In this document: positions 25,125-33,323 of the stretch, in pieces | How positions within the stretch are numbered: position 1 is the first letter of the stretch | How the letters are laid out: the number at the start of each line of letters is the position of its first letter | NCBI RefSeq assembly: GCF_022179325.1 | Contig: NZ_BPQQ01000009.1 | Span: 1-64,000, forward strand | DNA: 64,000 bases | DNA from: Methylobacterium isbiliense | Lineage (GTDB): Bacteria; Pseudomonadota; Alphaproteobacteria; Rhizobiales; Beijerinckiaceae | Direction of reading: 5' to 3' | Notes under the pieces: generated by a model | The model's input: only the letters and a program-made list of their open reading frames with translations | The model's database searches: none | Told to the model about the DNA's origin: nothing | Program-made: the position numbers and the translations under genes

Positions 25125-26303
25125 TCAGCCGTGCGGCTTGAACACCACTTTGGTGCAGTTGTCGGTCTTGTCGCGGAACGCTTCGTAGAGTGCCGGCCCT
25201 TCCTCCAGGTTCGTGGAGCGATGGCTGATGATGAAGGAGGGGTCGATCTCGCCCTTCTGGATGCGCTCCAGGAGCGGCTTCATGTACCGCACCATGTGGG
25301 TCTGACCCGTCTTCAGGGTCAGGCCCTTGTTCATGAGCACGCCGAGGGCGACGGGGCCCACCGGACCGGCAAAAACACCGGGCATCGAGACGTTGCCGCC
25401 GGGCCTGCAGGCGAGGATGGCCTGGTTGAGCGCGAAAGGCCGCTCCAGGCTGACCGTATGCTCCATGATGGTGGAGGAGACCTTCTGGAGCGTGGTATCG
25501 GCCCCGTGCGATTCCATGCCGACCGCCTCGATGACCGAATCGGGCCCGAGGCCGTGGGTCATCTCCATGAGCGTGTCCTGCACGTTCTGGCTCGACAGGT
25601 CGATGGTCTCCGCGCCGGCCTCGCGGGCGAGCGCCAGGCGCTCGGGCACGCTGTCGATGGCGATGACGCGCTTGGCGCCCAGCAGGTAGCAGCACTTCAC
25701 CGCCAGCACGCCGACCGGGCCGCAGCCCCAGATGGCGACGGTGTCCTCCGGGCCGATGTCGCAGTGCTCGGCGGCCTGGTAGGCGGTCGGGAAGATGTCA
25801 GAGAGGAACAGCACCTGCTCGTCGGTGAGGCCCTCGGGGACGACGATCGGCCCGACGTCGGCGTAGGGCACCCGCAGGTACTCGGCCTGCCCGCCGGCGA
25901 AGCCGCCGGTGATGTGGGAGAAGCCGAACAGGCCGGCCAGCGGGTAGCCGTAGGTCTCGGCCTGCAGCTTGCCGTTCGGGTTGGTGCGCTCGCAGCAGCT
26001 CCAGTTGCCCCACTTGCACTGGCGGCACTCGCCGCAGCAGATGGTGAAGGGCACCACGATGCGGTCGCCGACCTTGAGCGTGTGGTTGTCCTTACCGACC
26101 TCGATGACCTCGCCCATGGTCTCGTGGCCGAGGACGTCGCCGCACTCCATCGTCGGCATGAACCCGCCCATCAGGTGCAGGTCGGAGCCGCAGATCGCGC
26201 AGGCGGTCACCTTGATGATGACGTCTCGCCCATGCTCGATCTTCGGGTCCGGCACCGTCTCGCAGGTGATCTTGCCCCGGCTCTGCCACGTGAGTGCTTT
26301 CAT
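25125..26303 (-). CDS. Zinc-dependent alcohol dehydrogenase (formaldehyde-dehydrogenase-like)
   Basis: 392 residues of the MDR superfamily. Catalytic zinc ligands are visible at CAICGSDLH (Cys about 37) and GHETMGEV (His about 62, Glu about 63). Structural-zinc cysteines lie in CCGECRQCKWGNWSCC (about 90-105). The NAD-binding Rossmann motif is AIWGCGPVGVLA (about 188-199), followed by IDSVPERLALA (Asp end of strand 2, preferring NAD). The length and long insertion after the zinc lobe match glutathione-independent formaldehyde dehydrogenase-like enzymes. Substrate not determinable. It follows an SDR gene by 83 nt in the same minus-strand run. Confidence 0.92.
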   Translation of the reverse strand: MKALTWQSRGKITCETVPDPKIEHGRDVIIKVTACAICGSDLHLMGGFMPTMECGDVLGHETMGEVIEVGKDNHTLKVGDRIVVPFTICCGECRQCKWGNWSCCERTNPNGKLQAETYGYPLAGLFGFSHITGGFAGGQAEYLRVPYADVGPIVVPEGLTDEQVLFLSDIFPTAYQAAEHCDIGPEDTVAIWGCGPVGVLAVKCCYLLGAKRVIAIDSVPERLALAREAGAETIDLSSQNVQDTLMEMTHGLGPDSVIEAVGMESHGADTTLQKVSSTIMEHTVSLERPFALNQAILACRPGGNVSMPGVFAGPVGPVALGVLMNKGLTLKTGQTHMVRYMKPLLERIQKGEIDPSFIISHRSTNLEEGPALYEAFRDKTDNCTKVVFKPHG

Positions 26304-26386
26304 GGTCGGTCGTCTCCGATCGTCGCGTATCGGGTCGGTAAGAAGGTCGGTCGCGGCTCGGTTCCGGCGCGGCGAGGCACCCAAGG

Positions 26387-27388
26387 TCAGCGATGGCGCG
26401 GCCTGGATCGCGTGCCGAGGATCACGGCGGCCGTCGCGGCCAAGCCTGCTGCGAGCACGCCGGCCGTCGCGAGCGGATGCAGGGTCGCCCGGGTGTAGGC
26501 GCTGGTGCGCATGACGTAGACCGGCGGGTCCCCGCGCACCTCGCCGGCATGCCGCGGGGCGTGCAGGGCGCCCTGCGGATCCCGTGGAGGCTCAGACCGC
26601 TTCTGCAGCGCTATGATGGCCGGCGCGAGCTCGTCGTAGGCGCCCGGCGCGAACTCCTTGCCCATCACGAACAGCTTGCCGCCGCCGCCCACGACGATGT
26701 CGCGCTGCGGGTGCACGGCGGCGTGCAGGATGGCGTTGGCCACCTCCTCGGGCGGGTAGATCGGCGGCGGCAGGGTAGGCTGACGGTCCATGTAGTTGCG
26801 CGCCCTATTCGGTAGGGGCGTGTCGATGGAGGCGGGCTTCACCAGGGTGACGGAGACCGGTGCTCCCTCGGCGATGAGCTCCATGCGCAACGTGTCGGTG
26901 AAGCCCTTCACCGCGTGCTTCGAGGTGGCGTAGAGACCCTGGAACGGGAAGGCGAGGTCGGAAGCGATGCTGCCGACGTTGATCAGCGCCCCGCCACGCT
27001 GGCGCAGGTGCTCCGCCGCGACCAGCGAGCCGTTCACCGTCCCCCAGAGGTTGGTCTGGATGAGGCGCTGGTGATCCTCGTAGGCAATCTCGCTTAGGGG
27101 GCCGTAGACGGTCAGGCCGGCCACGTTGACCCAGGTGTCGAAGCCGCCGAACGTCGCGATGGCCTTGTCGGCGATGGCCCGGACGTCCTCGCGACGACCC
27201 ACGTCGGCCACCACGTAGGCAGCCTTCGGGCCGAGCTCGGTGGCGACTTGAGCCAGGACCTCCCCGCTGCGGGCGGCGAGGACGACCCGGGCGCCGCGCT
27301 CGGCGGCCATGCGGGCGGTGGCCAAACCGATGCCGCTCGACGCGCCGGTGATCACGATGACCTGCTCGCGCAGCGGCTTATGCGTCAT
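26387..27388 (-). CDS. Short-chain dehydrogenase/reductase with C-terminal extension
   Basis: 333 residues. Classical SDR: NAD(P) motif TGASSGIG (15-22), NVAGLTVYG, catalytic Ser in INVGSIASD and YATSKHAVKG for Tyr and Lys (about 157-161). The region beyond residue 190 (PLPNRARNYMDRQP, then YPPEEVANAIL) is that of the SDR family 7B-like proteins often annotated in rhizobia and methylobacteria. A C-terminal hydrophobic helix (HPLATAGVLAAGLAATAAVI, about 305-325) probably anchors it to the membrane. The next genes down are an ADH and a patatin; a DUF1989 gene is 45 nt upstream. Confidence 0.9.
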   Translation of the reverse strand: MTHKPLREQVIVITGASSGIGLATARMAAERGARVVLAARSGEVLAQVATELGPKAAYVVADVGRREDVRAIADKAIATFGGFDTWVNVAGLTVYGPLSEIAYEDHQRLIQTNLWGTVNGSLVAAEHLRQRGGALINVGSIASDLAFPFQGLYATSKHAVKGFTDTLRMELIAEGAPVSVTLVKPASIDTPLPNRARNYMDRQPTLPPPIYPPEEVANAILHAAVHPQRDIVVGGGGKLFVMGKEFAPGAYDELAPAIIALQKRSEPPRDPQGALHAPRHAGEVRGDPPVYVMRTSAYTRATLHPLATAGVLAAGLAATAAVILGTRSRPRHR

Positions 27389-27433
27389 GTCCGGTTCGCT
27401 CCTCGCCGGCCCCGGGGTGGGGGCCTGGCGAGG

Positions 27434-28105
27434 CTACGCGCCAGGAGGCAAAGCGTTGCGGTCGGCGACGCTTTCGCTCGCCCCCTCACTTGGTTCGCCT
27501 GGGCGGCCACGCTCGATCCGGTAGTGGATGGGCTTGAAGCTGCCGTTGTTCGATTGGAGCGCCGAGCAGGCGGTCAAGCCGATGACCAGGTCCCTTTCCG
27601 CCTCGAAGGTGATGTGGTCGCCGGCCCGGCTGAGCGGCGGCTCGACCGTGAACGTCCCCGTCGCACCGTCCACCGGCACGTTCATGAAGCAGTTGAACGC
27701 CACCGGGATGCGGTCGGCGGCGACCCCGTAAGGGGCGAGTGCGTGCGCGAGGTTGCCGAAGCAGCCCCGGTGCGGGTCCGCGTCGCCGTAGATGATGCGG
27801 AAGGTGTCGGCCGAGCACGGCGTCAGCAGGAAGTCGTGCCGACCGACCGTATCCTCGACGATGCGCAGAAGCACGTTCGAGCGGTTCGAGTAGAGCGGGT
27901 CGCCGGTCGTCAAGTAGATCCGGCTCGCGTAGTCGAGCGTGCGACCGGAGGAGATCACCTCGTCGAGGTCGTGACGGTTGAAGGCGAGGAGGTCGGCCAC
28001 CTGCTCGCCGCGCGGGTCAATGACGGTGAGGCGGTCGCCCTTGTCGAGGGTGAAGGCGACGCCCGAGCGCGGCGCGATCTCGTGGGTGCCGGCGTCAGCG
28101 CACAT
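27434..28105 (-). CDS. DUF1989 protein (urea-carboxylase-associated family)
   Basis: 223 residues from ATG 28103-28105. DUF1989 hallmarks: VIDPRGEQVADLLAFNRHDL (about 28-47), YSNRSNVLLRIVEDTVGRHDF (about 72-92), PCSADTF, AFNCFMNV and TACSALQSNN near the end. Members of this family form carboxyguanidine deiminase (CgdA/CgdB) in guanidine breakdown; others remain uncharacterised. It overlaps the GntA-like hydroxylase gene by 11 nt, so the two proteins are made together and probably act in one pathway on guanidino or related N-rich compounds. The last 20 residues are low-complexity. Confidence 0.88.
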   Translation of the reverse strand: MCADAGTHEIAPRSGVAFTLDKGDRLTVIDPRGEQVADLLAFNRHDLDEVISSGRTLDYASRIYLTTGDPLYSNRSNVLLRIVEDTVGRHDFLLTPCSADTFRIIYGDADPHRGCFGNLAHALAPYGVAADRIPVAFNCFMNVPVDGATGTFTVEPPLSRAGDHITFEAERDLVIGLTACSALQSNNGSFKPIHYRIERGRPGEPSEGASESVADRNALPPGA

Positions 28106-28799
28106 CGGCGCCCCCGGGGTTCGCGCCACGCGGCCGGAAGGGGCACCGCCAGCCCGCGTCCACGACCCGGCCGCTGTACTGGCGCGCCTCCGATATCTCA
28201 CCGTGCCGCGCCAGCATCGGGTTGACCGAACCGGCGAGCGCCTCGTCCCGCTGCAGGATGGAGGAGCGCAGCTTCTCGTAGCGGCCGGCCGCGCGGAGCT
28301 GCTCGAACTGGGCATGCAGGTTGAACACCAGGGCGGGCGAGGAGAACCGGCGTGCCGGGCGGCTGGCATGCGGGTGCAGCCCGACGACGAAGAACGCCTC
28401 GCCGGCGAAGCTCAGGGAGAAGTGCGGGCTGTCTGGCTCCTGCGCGACGCGACCGTCCCAGGGATGGCCGAGCCAGGCATCCTTGTCGGCGAGCGACTGC
28501 ACCCGGTCCCAGAGGTGCCGCTCGAAGCCGGCCTCGTCGAGGTCGCCGGGTCCCTCGAAAATGACGGCGAAGCTCTGGGAGAGGTCGGGCCGGCGGCGGT
28601 AGCGGGCCGCGAACGCCATCAGCGCCGGGTAGATGCGCATGTCGTCCCAGGCCGAGGTGATGTCGCGGGCGACCAGGACCCGCATCTGGCCCTTGGTCAG
28701 CGCCGACTTGGCTCCGACGCAGGGGAAGCCGGCATCGCGGATGAAGGCTCGGAAGGCTTCGGCCCGAGGGTGGTTCTGGTCGTCTCTAGGCAGTTGCAT
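28095..28799 (-). CDS. GntA/YqcI-YcgG-like haem-dependent N-hydroxylase
   Basis: 234 residues. The family pattern is clear: AFRAFIRDAGFPCVGAKSAL near the N-terminus, RVLVARDI, YPALMAFAARYRR, a middle helix ERHLWDRVQSLADKD, then FSLSFAGEAFFVVGLHPHAS (His as probable haem region) and NLHAQFEQLR. Proteins of the YqcI/YcgG family include GntA, which N-hydroxylates a guanidino intermediate of guanitoxin, and the related arginine hydroxylase DcsA. An ATG at 28823 would add eight residues. It overlaps the DUF1989 gene and follows a glutamine amidotransferase-like gene by 109 nt. Substrate is unknown; a guanidine or arginine-type amine is inferred. Confidence 0.85.
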   Translation of the reverse strand: MQLPRDDQNHPRAEAFRAFIRDAGFPCVGAKSALTKGQMRVLVARDITSAWDDMRIYPALMAFAARYRRRPDLSQSFAVIFEGPGDLDEAGFERHLWDRVQSLADKDAWLGHPWDGRVAQEPDSPHFSLSFAGEAFFVVGLHPHASRPARRFSSPALVFNLHAQFEQLRAAGRYEKLRSSILQRDEALAGSVNPMLARHGEISEARQYSGRVVDAGWRCPFRPRGANPGGADVR

Positions 28800-28908
28800 C
28801 GGAACTCGGCACGCACGTCGCATGGATGGCCGCGAAACCCGCGTGGGATGGCGGGGCCTCAGGCAACGGCGCCGCCTCCGCCGCGTTCCGCGCGGCCTCG
28901 GACCGGTC

Positions 28909-29784
28909 CTAGCTATCCACAGCCAGCGGTCTCCCCCGCCCGAGGGCCTCGACGAAGTTGCGCATCTCCGTCTGCCTGAGGCGCTCGTCGGTGACCTGCT
29001 CGTCCAGGCCGAGGCGCCAAGCGAGGTCGCGCCGTGTGGGATCCGCATGCAGGCCGTCGACCTGCCACGCGTAGGCCTCGACGTCCTCCCCGTCCCGCGC
29101 GAGGCCCGCCTCGACCAAGCTGTCCGCTTGGCGGCGCAGGGCGCCGGCCACCTCGTCGAGGCCGATCTCGGGGTGGTACTGCACGCCCCAGAACACGCCG
29201 CCATCGAAGCGGATCTCGGCGGCCTGCACGGCGGTCAAGCGATTGCCGGCGAGCAGGGTGGCCCCCGGCGGCAACGCCTCGACCTCGTCCGTGTGGATGG
29301 CGGGCGCGTCGTAGGCGGCCGGCCGGCCCGCCAGAAGCGGGTGCGCGCGACCTTCCCCGGTCGGCGTGATCCGCCGCGCGAAGCCGGCCTCCAGCCTCCG
29401 CGCGTTCGGGCGCACGCTGCCCCCGGCCGCGACGGTGGCGACCTGCAGCCCGGCGCACGAGCCGAAGGCCGGCGTGCCGGAGGCGAACACGGCCCGCATG
29501 AAGGCGACCGTGCGCCGTGTCTCGGGTGTCTCCTCGTAGAGGTGCAGCGGCGAGCCCGTGAGGAGCACCGCGTCGTAGCCCGTGAGCGACAGGCCTGGCG
29601 GGAGCGCGGCATCGGTGTCCGCGGGCTGGATGCGGTCGCACGCGGCGTCCGGCACGAGCCTGTGCAGGATGTCCAGGTAGGTCTCGCCGGAAGACCGACC
29701 GACGCTCTCGCGACGCTTCTCGCGGGCCTGCTGGGTCTCGCTCTCGGCTACGAGGAAGCGGAGCGGCGGGTGGGATGATCGCAC
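28909..29784 (-). CDS. Class I glutamine amidotransferase-like protein
   Basis: 291 residues. The class I amidotransferase triad is present: nucleophile in FGSCAGLQVA (Cys about 109) and the HxE pair in GVQYHPEIGLDE (about 203-214). The ending is helical (ADSLVEAGLARDGEDVEAYA). Such stand-alone domains are annotated as GMP-synthase-like, but some act as gamma-glutamyl hydrolases on amine adducts (as PuuD). That would fit a pathway handling polyamine or guanidino compounds with the hydroxylase and DUF1989 protein downstream. The start is GTG 29782-29784, 15 nt after the preceding small gene. Confidence 0.88.
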   Translation of the reverse strand: MRSSHPPLRFLVAESETQQAREKRRESVGRSSGETYLDILHRLVPDAACDRIQPADTDAALPPGLSLTGYDAVLLTGSPLHLYEETPETRRTVAFMRAVFASGTPAFGSCAGLQVATVAAGGSVRPNARRLEAGFARRITPTGEGRAHPLLAGRPAAYDAPAIHTDEVEALPPGATLLAGNRLTAVQAAEIRFDGGVFWGVQYHPEIGLDEVAGALRRQADSLVEAGLARDGEDVEAYAWQVDGLHADPTRRDLAWRLGLDEQVTDERLRQTEMRNFVEALGRGRPLAVDS

Positions 29785-29799
29785 GATTCCGACGTGTCC

Positions 29800-30042
29800 T
29801 CAGTTGCCGCGCGGCATGGGGAGCCACTGCTTCAGGTCAGACGATCCCAAAGAGGTCCGTGCGGCCGAGATAGCGCCGAGGGTCTCTCGCGAGGCGCCCG
29901 CCGTCCGGGCTTCCACGTCGAAGGCCTGTAACCGCCGGAACAGCGCGACCTCCAGGTCGGGGAAGGGCGGCGAGGGGCGAAAAGCCATCATCTCGTCGAG
30001 GCGCCGCCGGTAAGGGCGGCCCTGTTCATCTCGGTCCGGCAC
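29800..30042 (-). CDS. Small hypothetical protein heading the amidotransferase/hydroxylase operon
   Basis: 80 residues starting at GTG 30040-30042. Basic N-terminus (GRPYRRRLDEMMAF), then an amphipathic helix (PDLEVALFRRLQAFDVEART). No recognised family. It ends 15 nt before the amidotransferase start on the same strand, which supports it as the first gene of the operon. Could be a small helical partner protein. Confidence 0.45.
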   Translation of the reverse strand: MPDRDEQGRPYRRRLDEMMAFRPSPPFPDLEVALFRRLQAFDVEARTAGASRETLGAISAARTSLGSSDLKQWLPMPRGN

Positions 30043-30188
30043 GGTAACCCTTGCCTCGTCGGTCGGTCCGGCTGTCCCAGCAAGGCAGCGCCGCCTGGAT
30101 CAACCTCGGCGGCACCGAAACGTCCTGGCCCCGCACCTGCGGCATGCGGCCCCGGCTACGCCGCCCCGACGTCACGCGCCGCGCCGGC

Positions 30189-30327
30189 TTACTTGCCCTT
30201 GCCGCCCTTCTTGCCGAGCTCGGCCTGCGCGGTCGAGGAGGTCCGCGGGTTGGACTTGCCCTCGTGGCTCGCCTTCGCGTTCGCCTTCTTGGCCGTCGCG
30301 CTGCCGTGCCCCCTTCTTATCCGCCAT
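30189..30327 (-). pseudogene. Small Lys/Gly-rich protein gene with a frameshift in a C5/G5 tract
   Basis: A start ATG (30325-30327) preceded by GGAGG opens MADKKG. The rest of the protein continues in another frame (HGSATAKKANAKASHEGKSN to QAELGKKGGKGK, stop at 30189-30191). Removing one base from the run of five C (30309-30313; five G on the coding strand) gives one continuous protein of about 45 residues, like the lysine/alanine-rich small proteins common in methylobacteria. So either the gene is broken, the run is phase-variable, or the run length was misread. Confidence 0.6.
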
Positions 30328-30582
30328 GCCCGCCTCCATGAACCGGGATGGGAAGTCATCGCCGGCCGCCGCGTTCCACGGCAAGGCCCTGCCCCGGGGC
30401 GATGATGACGTCCGTAACGACGGGATCCTCGTCGCCGGCCTTCCCGCCTGGGACGATGGGGCGCAGCGCTGGGCACGAGGCGCGGCAACCCGAGACCCGC
30501 TTCCACGTTACGCTCCCGGGACCTGTCGAGGGTCTCGTGAGGTTCGAGAGCCGACACGCGACGGCTTATCCTGGAGGGTGGG

Positions 30583-31593
30583 GTGGCCGGACGTGTCGGG
30601 ACGGGAACGGGTGCGCCGGATCCCAGGCTGCTGCGCGCGGCGGTCGAGGCCACCGGCGAGGCGATCCTCATCACCTCGGCCGACATCGACGAGCCGGGTC
30701 CGCGTATCGAGTACGCCAACCCGGCCTTCACCCGCATGACAGGCTACGAGGCCGAGGAGGTCCTTGGGCGGTCCCCGCGCTTCCTCCAGGGTCCCGGCAC
30801 CGACCGGGCCGTCCTGGACGGGTTGCAAGCCGCCATGAAGGCCGGCGAGATGGCCCAGGGCGAGGCGCTGAACTACCGCAAGGACGGGACGACCTACGTG
30901 GTGGAGTGGCTGATCACGCCCGTGCGCGACACCGAAGGCCGCATCACGCACTGGGTCTCCGCCCAGCGAGACGTCACCGGCCGACGCGCCGGCGAGGATC
31001 GGCAGGCGTTGCTGGTGCGGGAGCTTCACCATCGCGTGAAGAACACGCTGGCGACGGTGCAGGCCGTCCTGAACGCGACCATGCGCTCGTCGCTCTCGGT
31101 CTCCGAATTCACTCGGGCCCTGTCCGGGCGCACCACGTCGCTGGCCCGGACGCACGCGCTGATCACCGAGGATCTCGCCCAAGCCGCCTCGTTCGAGGGG
31201 CTGCTGCGCGCCGAACTCGACCCCTACGACGAGCGCGGGCGCCTGACCTTGGAGGGCCCGGCGGTCGTGCTCCCGTCGGAGCTCGCCGTGCCGGTCGGCA
31301 TGGCCCTGCACGAGCTGACGACCAACGCCCTCCGCCACGGGTCGCTCGCCGCTCCGACCGGTCGGCTCCAGGTGGCCTGGTGGGTCGAGGAGGGACCTGC
31401 CGGACGCGCCTTGCGCTAGGACTGGACCGAGCACGACGGTCCTCCGGCCCCGCATCCCACGCGCGAGGGCTTCGGCCACCGCCTGCTCAACAAGGTCCTG
31501 GCGACGCAGACACGAGCCGAGGTCGATGTCGACTTCGCGCCGGACGGCCTGCGGGTCTCGGTCCGGATGCCGCTACCTGGCACCGCCGCCTGA
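30583..31593 (+). pseudogene. PAS/LOV-like HWE histidine kinase interrupted by an amber codon
   Basis: From GTG 30583 the frame gives a PAS domain (about 15-130) and an HWE kinase dimerisation region with VRELHHRVKNTLATVQAVL (His about 151) and HELTTNALRHGS of the ATPase domain. TAG at 31417-31419 then stops it, and the same frame resumes DWTEHDGPP and GFGHRLLNKVLATQ, ending at TGA 31593. Those residues are the glycine-containing G2-type end of the ATP site, so the truncated product (278 residues) lacks part of the nucleotide pocket. A single-base change (TTG to TAG) would explain it. The PAS motif is GRSPRFLQG, a LOV-like site without the flavin-adduct cysteine. Confidence 0.75.
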
Positions 31594-31668
31594 TGGGCTC
31601 CGATGCGCGCCGAGGTCGGTTCCCGGCCCGTTGCCGGCCTCGGCAACCGGATGGGAGCGCGTGCCGGA

Positions 31669-33204
31669 TCAAGCCTGGACCAGGCGCAGGGAAGCTGGCC
31701 GTTCGGCGCCTTGGCCAGCCGCCGTCGCGCTCCGGGTCTGGTTGCGTCCGCCTTTTTTGGCGGCGTAGAGCGCCGCATCCGCCGCGCGGTACACCGTCTC
31801 CGCCTCCACGCCCGCCCCGCCGACGCCGCCCGCCAGGCCGACGCTGACCGTGACCGAGCCCGCGCCGATGGCCGCGGAGGCGACCACGAGCGTCCCGACC
31901 ATCGCGTGCACCTTCCCGGCGACCCGCTCGGCGCCTTCCACGTCGGTATCGGGCAGCAGGATCGCGAATTCCTCGCCGCCGACCCGCGCCACGAGGTCGT
32001 CGGGTCGGTGCACGCTCGCCGACAGGCAGCGGGCGAGCCCCTTGAGCACCGCGTCGCCGACCGCGTGGCCGTACCGGTCGTTGAAGCGCTTGAAGTGGTC
32101 GGCGTCGACGATGAGGAGCGACAGAGGCTTGCCCGTGCGCCGTGCGCTGGCCCAGGCCGTCTCGAACACCTCGTCGAACCGGCGCCGGTTCGCCAAGCCC
32201 GTGAGGCTGTCCGTACGCGACAGCGTGGCGAGCTCGGCCTGCATCGCGTCCCGGCGACTCAGCTCGCGTCCGAACGAGAGCGACAGGGTCGCGGTCAGGC
32301 CGCACAGCACCAGCACGATCGCGCCGATGACGGCGGCCTTGGCGCGCCAGCCCGCCTCGATGTCGTCGGTGGCGAGGGCGACGTTGAGCACCAGAGGCAG
32401 ATCTCCGATCTGGGTGAAGGCGTAGTGCCGCTCGACCCCGTCCCGGACGGAGGTGCCGACGAAGCTGCCCGAAGAGGCGCTCACGAACCGCCTGAAGGTG
32501 GGGGCTCCGGCGATGTTCACGCCGATGTCCGCCTCCTCGTAGGGTTGGCGCATGATGCGCGTGCCGTCGCGCAGGTACAGGTTGATCGCGCCCTCGCGGC
32601 CGAGGCCGAGCTGGTCGAAGAGCCGGCTGAAGTAGGCGAGCTTCAGGGTGCCGAGCACCACGCCGCCGAAGGATCCGTCGGGCTTCGAGATGCGGCGGCT
32701 GAACGGAAGCATGCGCTCGCCCGTCAGCCGGGAGACGAGCGGCCGCCCGATGTGGAGGCCGAGGTCGCCCCGCTCCGCATGGACGCGGAAGTAGTCGCGG
32801 TCGGCGTAGTTGCCCTTGCGGGGCGGCAGCGCCCCGGCGTCGACCGCGATGTCGCCGCGCTCGTCGATGACGAGCATGACGCCCATGTCCCGGGCCGTCG
32901 CCGAACGGTCGAACAGAACGAGCTGGCGCATCGCCGGGCTCACCGCGTCGAGTTCGGAGGCGCGGAGGTTCTCCTGCACGCCCTGCAGGGACAGGTCGAA
33001 GATCTCGACGTTGCGGGCAATGTCCCGCTCGATGACCTGCAGCAGGTTCTTCGAGGTCTGCTCCGCCTGCACCCAGGCGTCGCGGCGCAGGTCGAGCAGC
33101 ATCAGGCCGGACACGACCAGCATGCCGAGGGGCGCCAGGACGCCGAGCGCGATCCAGGTGCGGGCGGAGCTCAGCCGCTTCGCGAGGCGGGGCGGCAGGT
33201 CCAT
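31669..33204 (-). CDS. Membrane diguanylate cyclase with dCache-type sensor
   Basis: 511 residues. First membrane helix about 18-36, a periplasmic domain (about 40-285) with GNYADRDYFRVHAERGDLG typical of double-Cache sensors, second helix about 290-312. The GGDEF domain (about 330-490) contains TDSLTGLANRRRFDE, VDADHFKRFNDRYGHAVGD and the active signature VGGEEFAI; no RxxD inhibitory site is evident just before it. It makes cyclic-di-GMP in response to a small extracellular ligand. Stand-alone, convergent with the interrupted HWE kinase. Confidence 0.92.
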   Translation of the reverse strand: MDLPPRLAKRLSSARTWIALGVLAPLGMLVVSGLMLLDLRRDAWVQAEQTSKNLLQVIERDIARNVEIFDLSLQGVQENLRASELDAVSPAMRQLVLFDRSATARDMGVMLVIDERGDIAVDAGALPPRKGNYADRDYFRVHAERGDLGLHIGRPLVSRLTGERMLPFSRRISKPDGSFGGVVLGTLKLAYFSRLFDQLGLGREGAINLYLRDGTRIMRQPYEEADIGVNIAGAPTFRRFVSASSGSFVGTSVRDGVERHYAFTQIGDLPLVLNVALATDDIEAGWRAKAAVIGAIVLVLCGLTATLSLSFGRELSRRDAMQAELATLSRTDSLTGLANRRRFDEVFETAWASARRTGKPLSLLIVDADHFKRFNDRYGHAVGDAVLKGLARCLSASVHRPDDLVARVGGEEFAILLPDTDVEGAERVAGKVHAMVGTLVVASAAIGAGSVTVSVGLAGGVGGAGVEAETVYRAADAALYAAKKGGRNQTRSATAAGQGAERPASLRLVQA

Positions 33205-33323
33205 CGGCGGGCATTCCCCAGGCGTTCTCTTCGTCGCATGGGTTCTGGCACACGAAGCCTTACGCCGGCATTACGTGTGCGGCGCCGCGGCACGCCGCCG
33301 ACGTCGATCGTCACCTTCGACGC

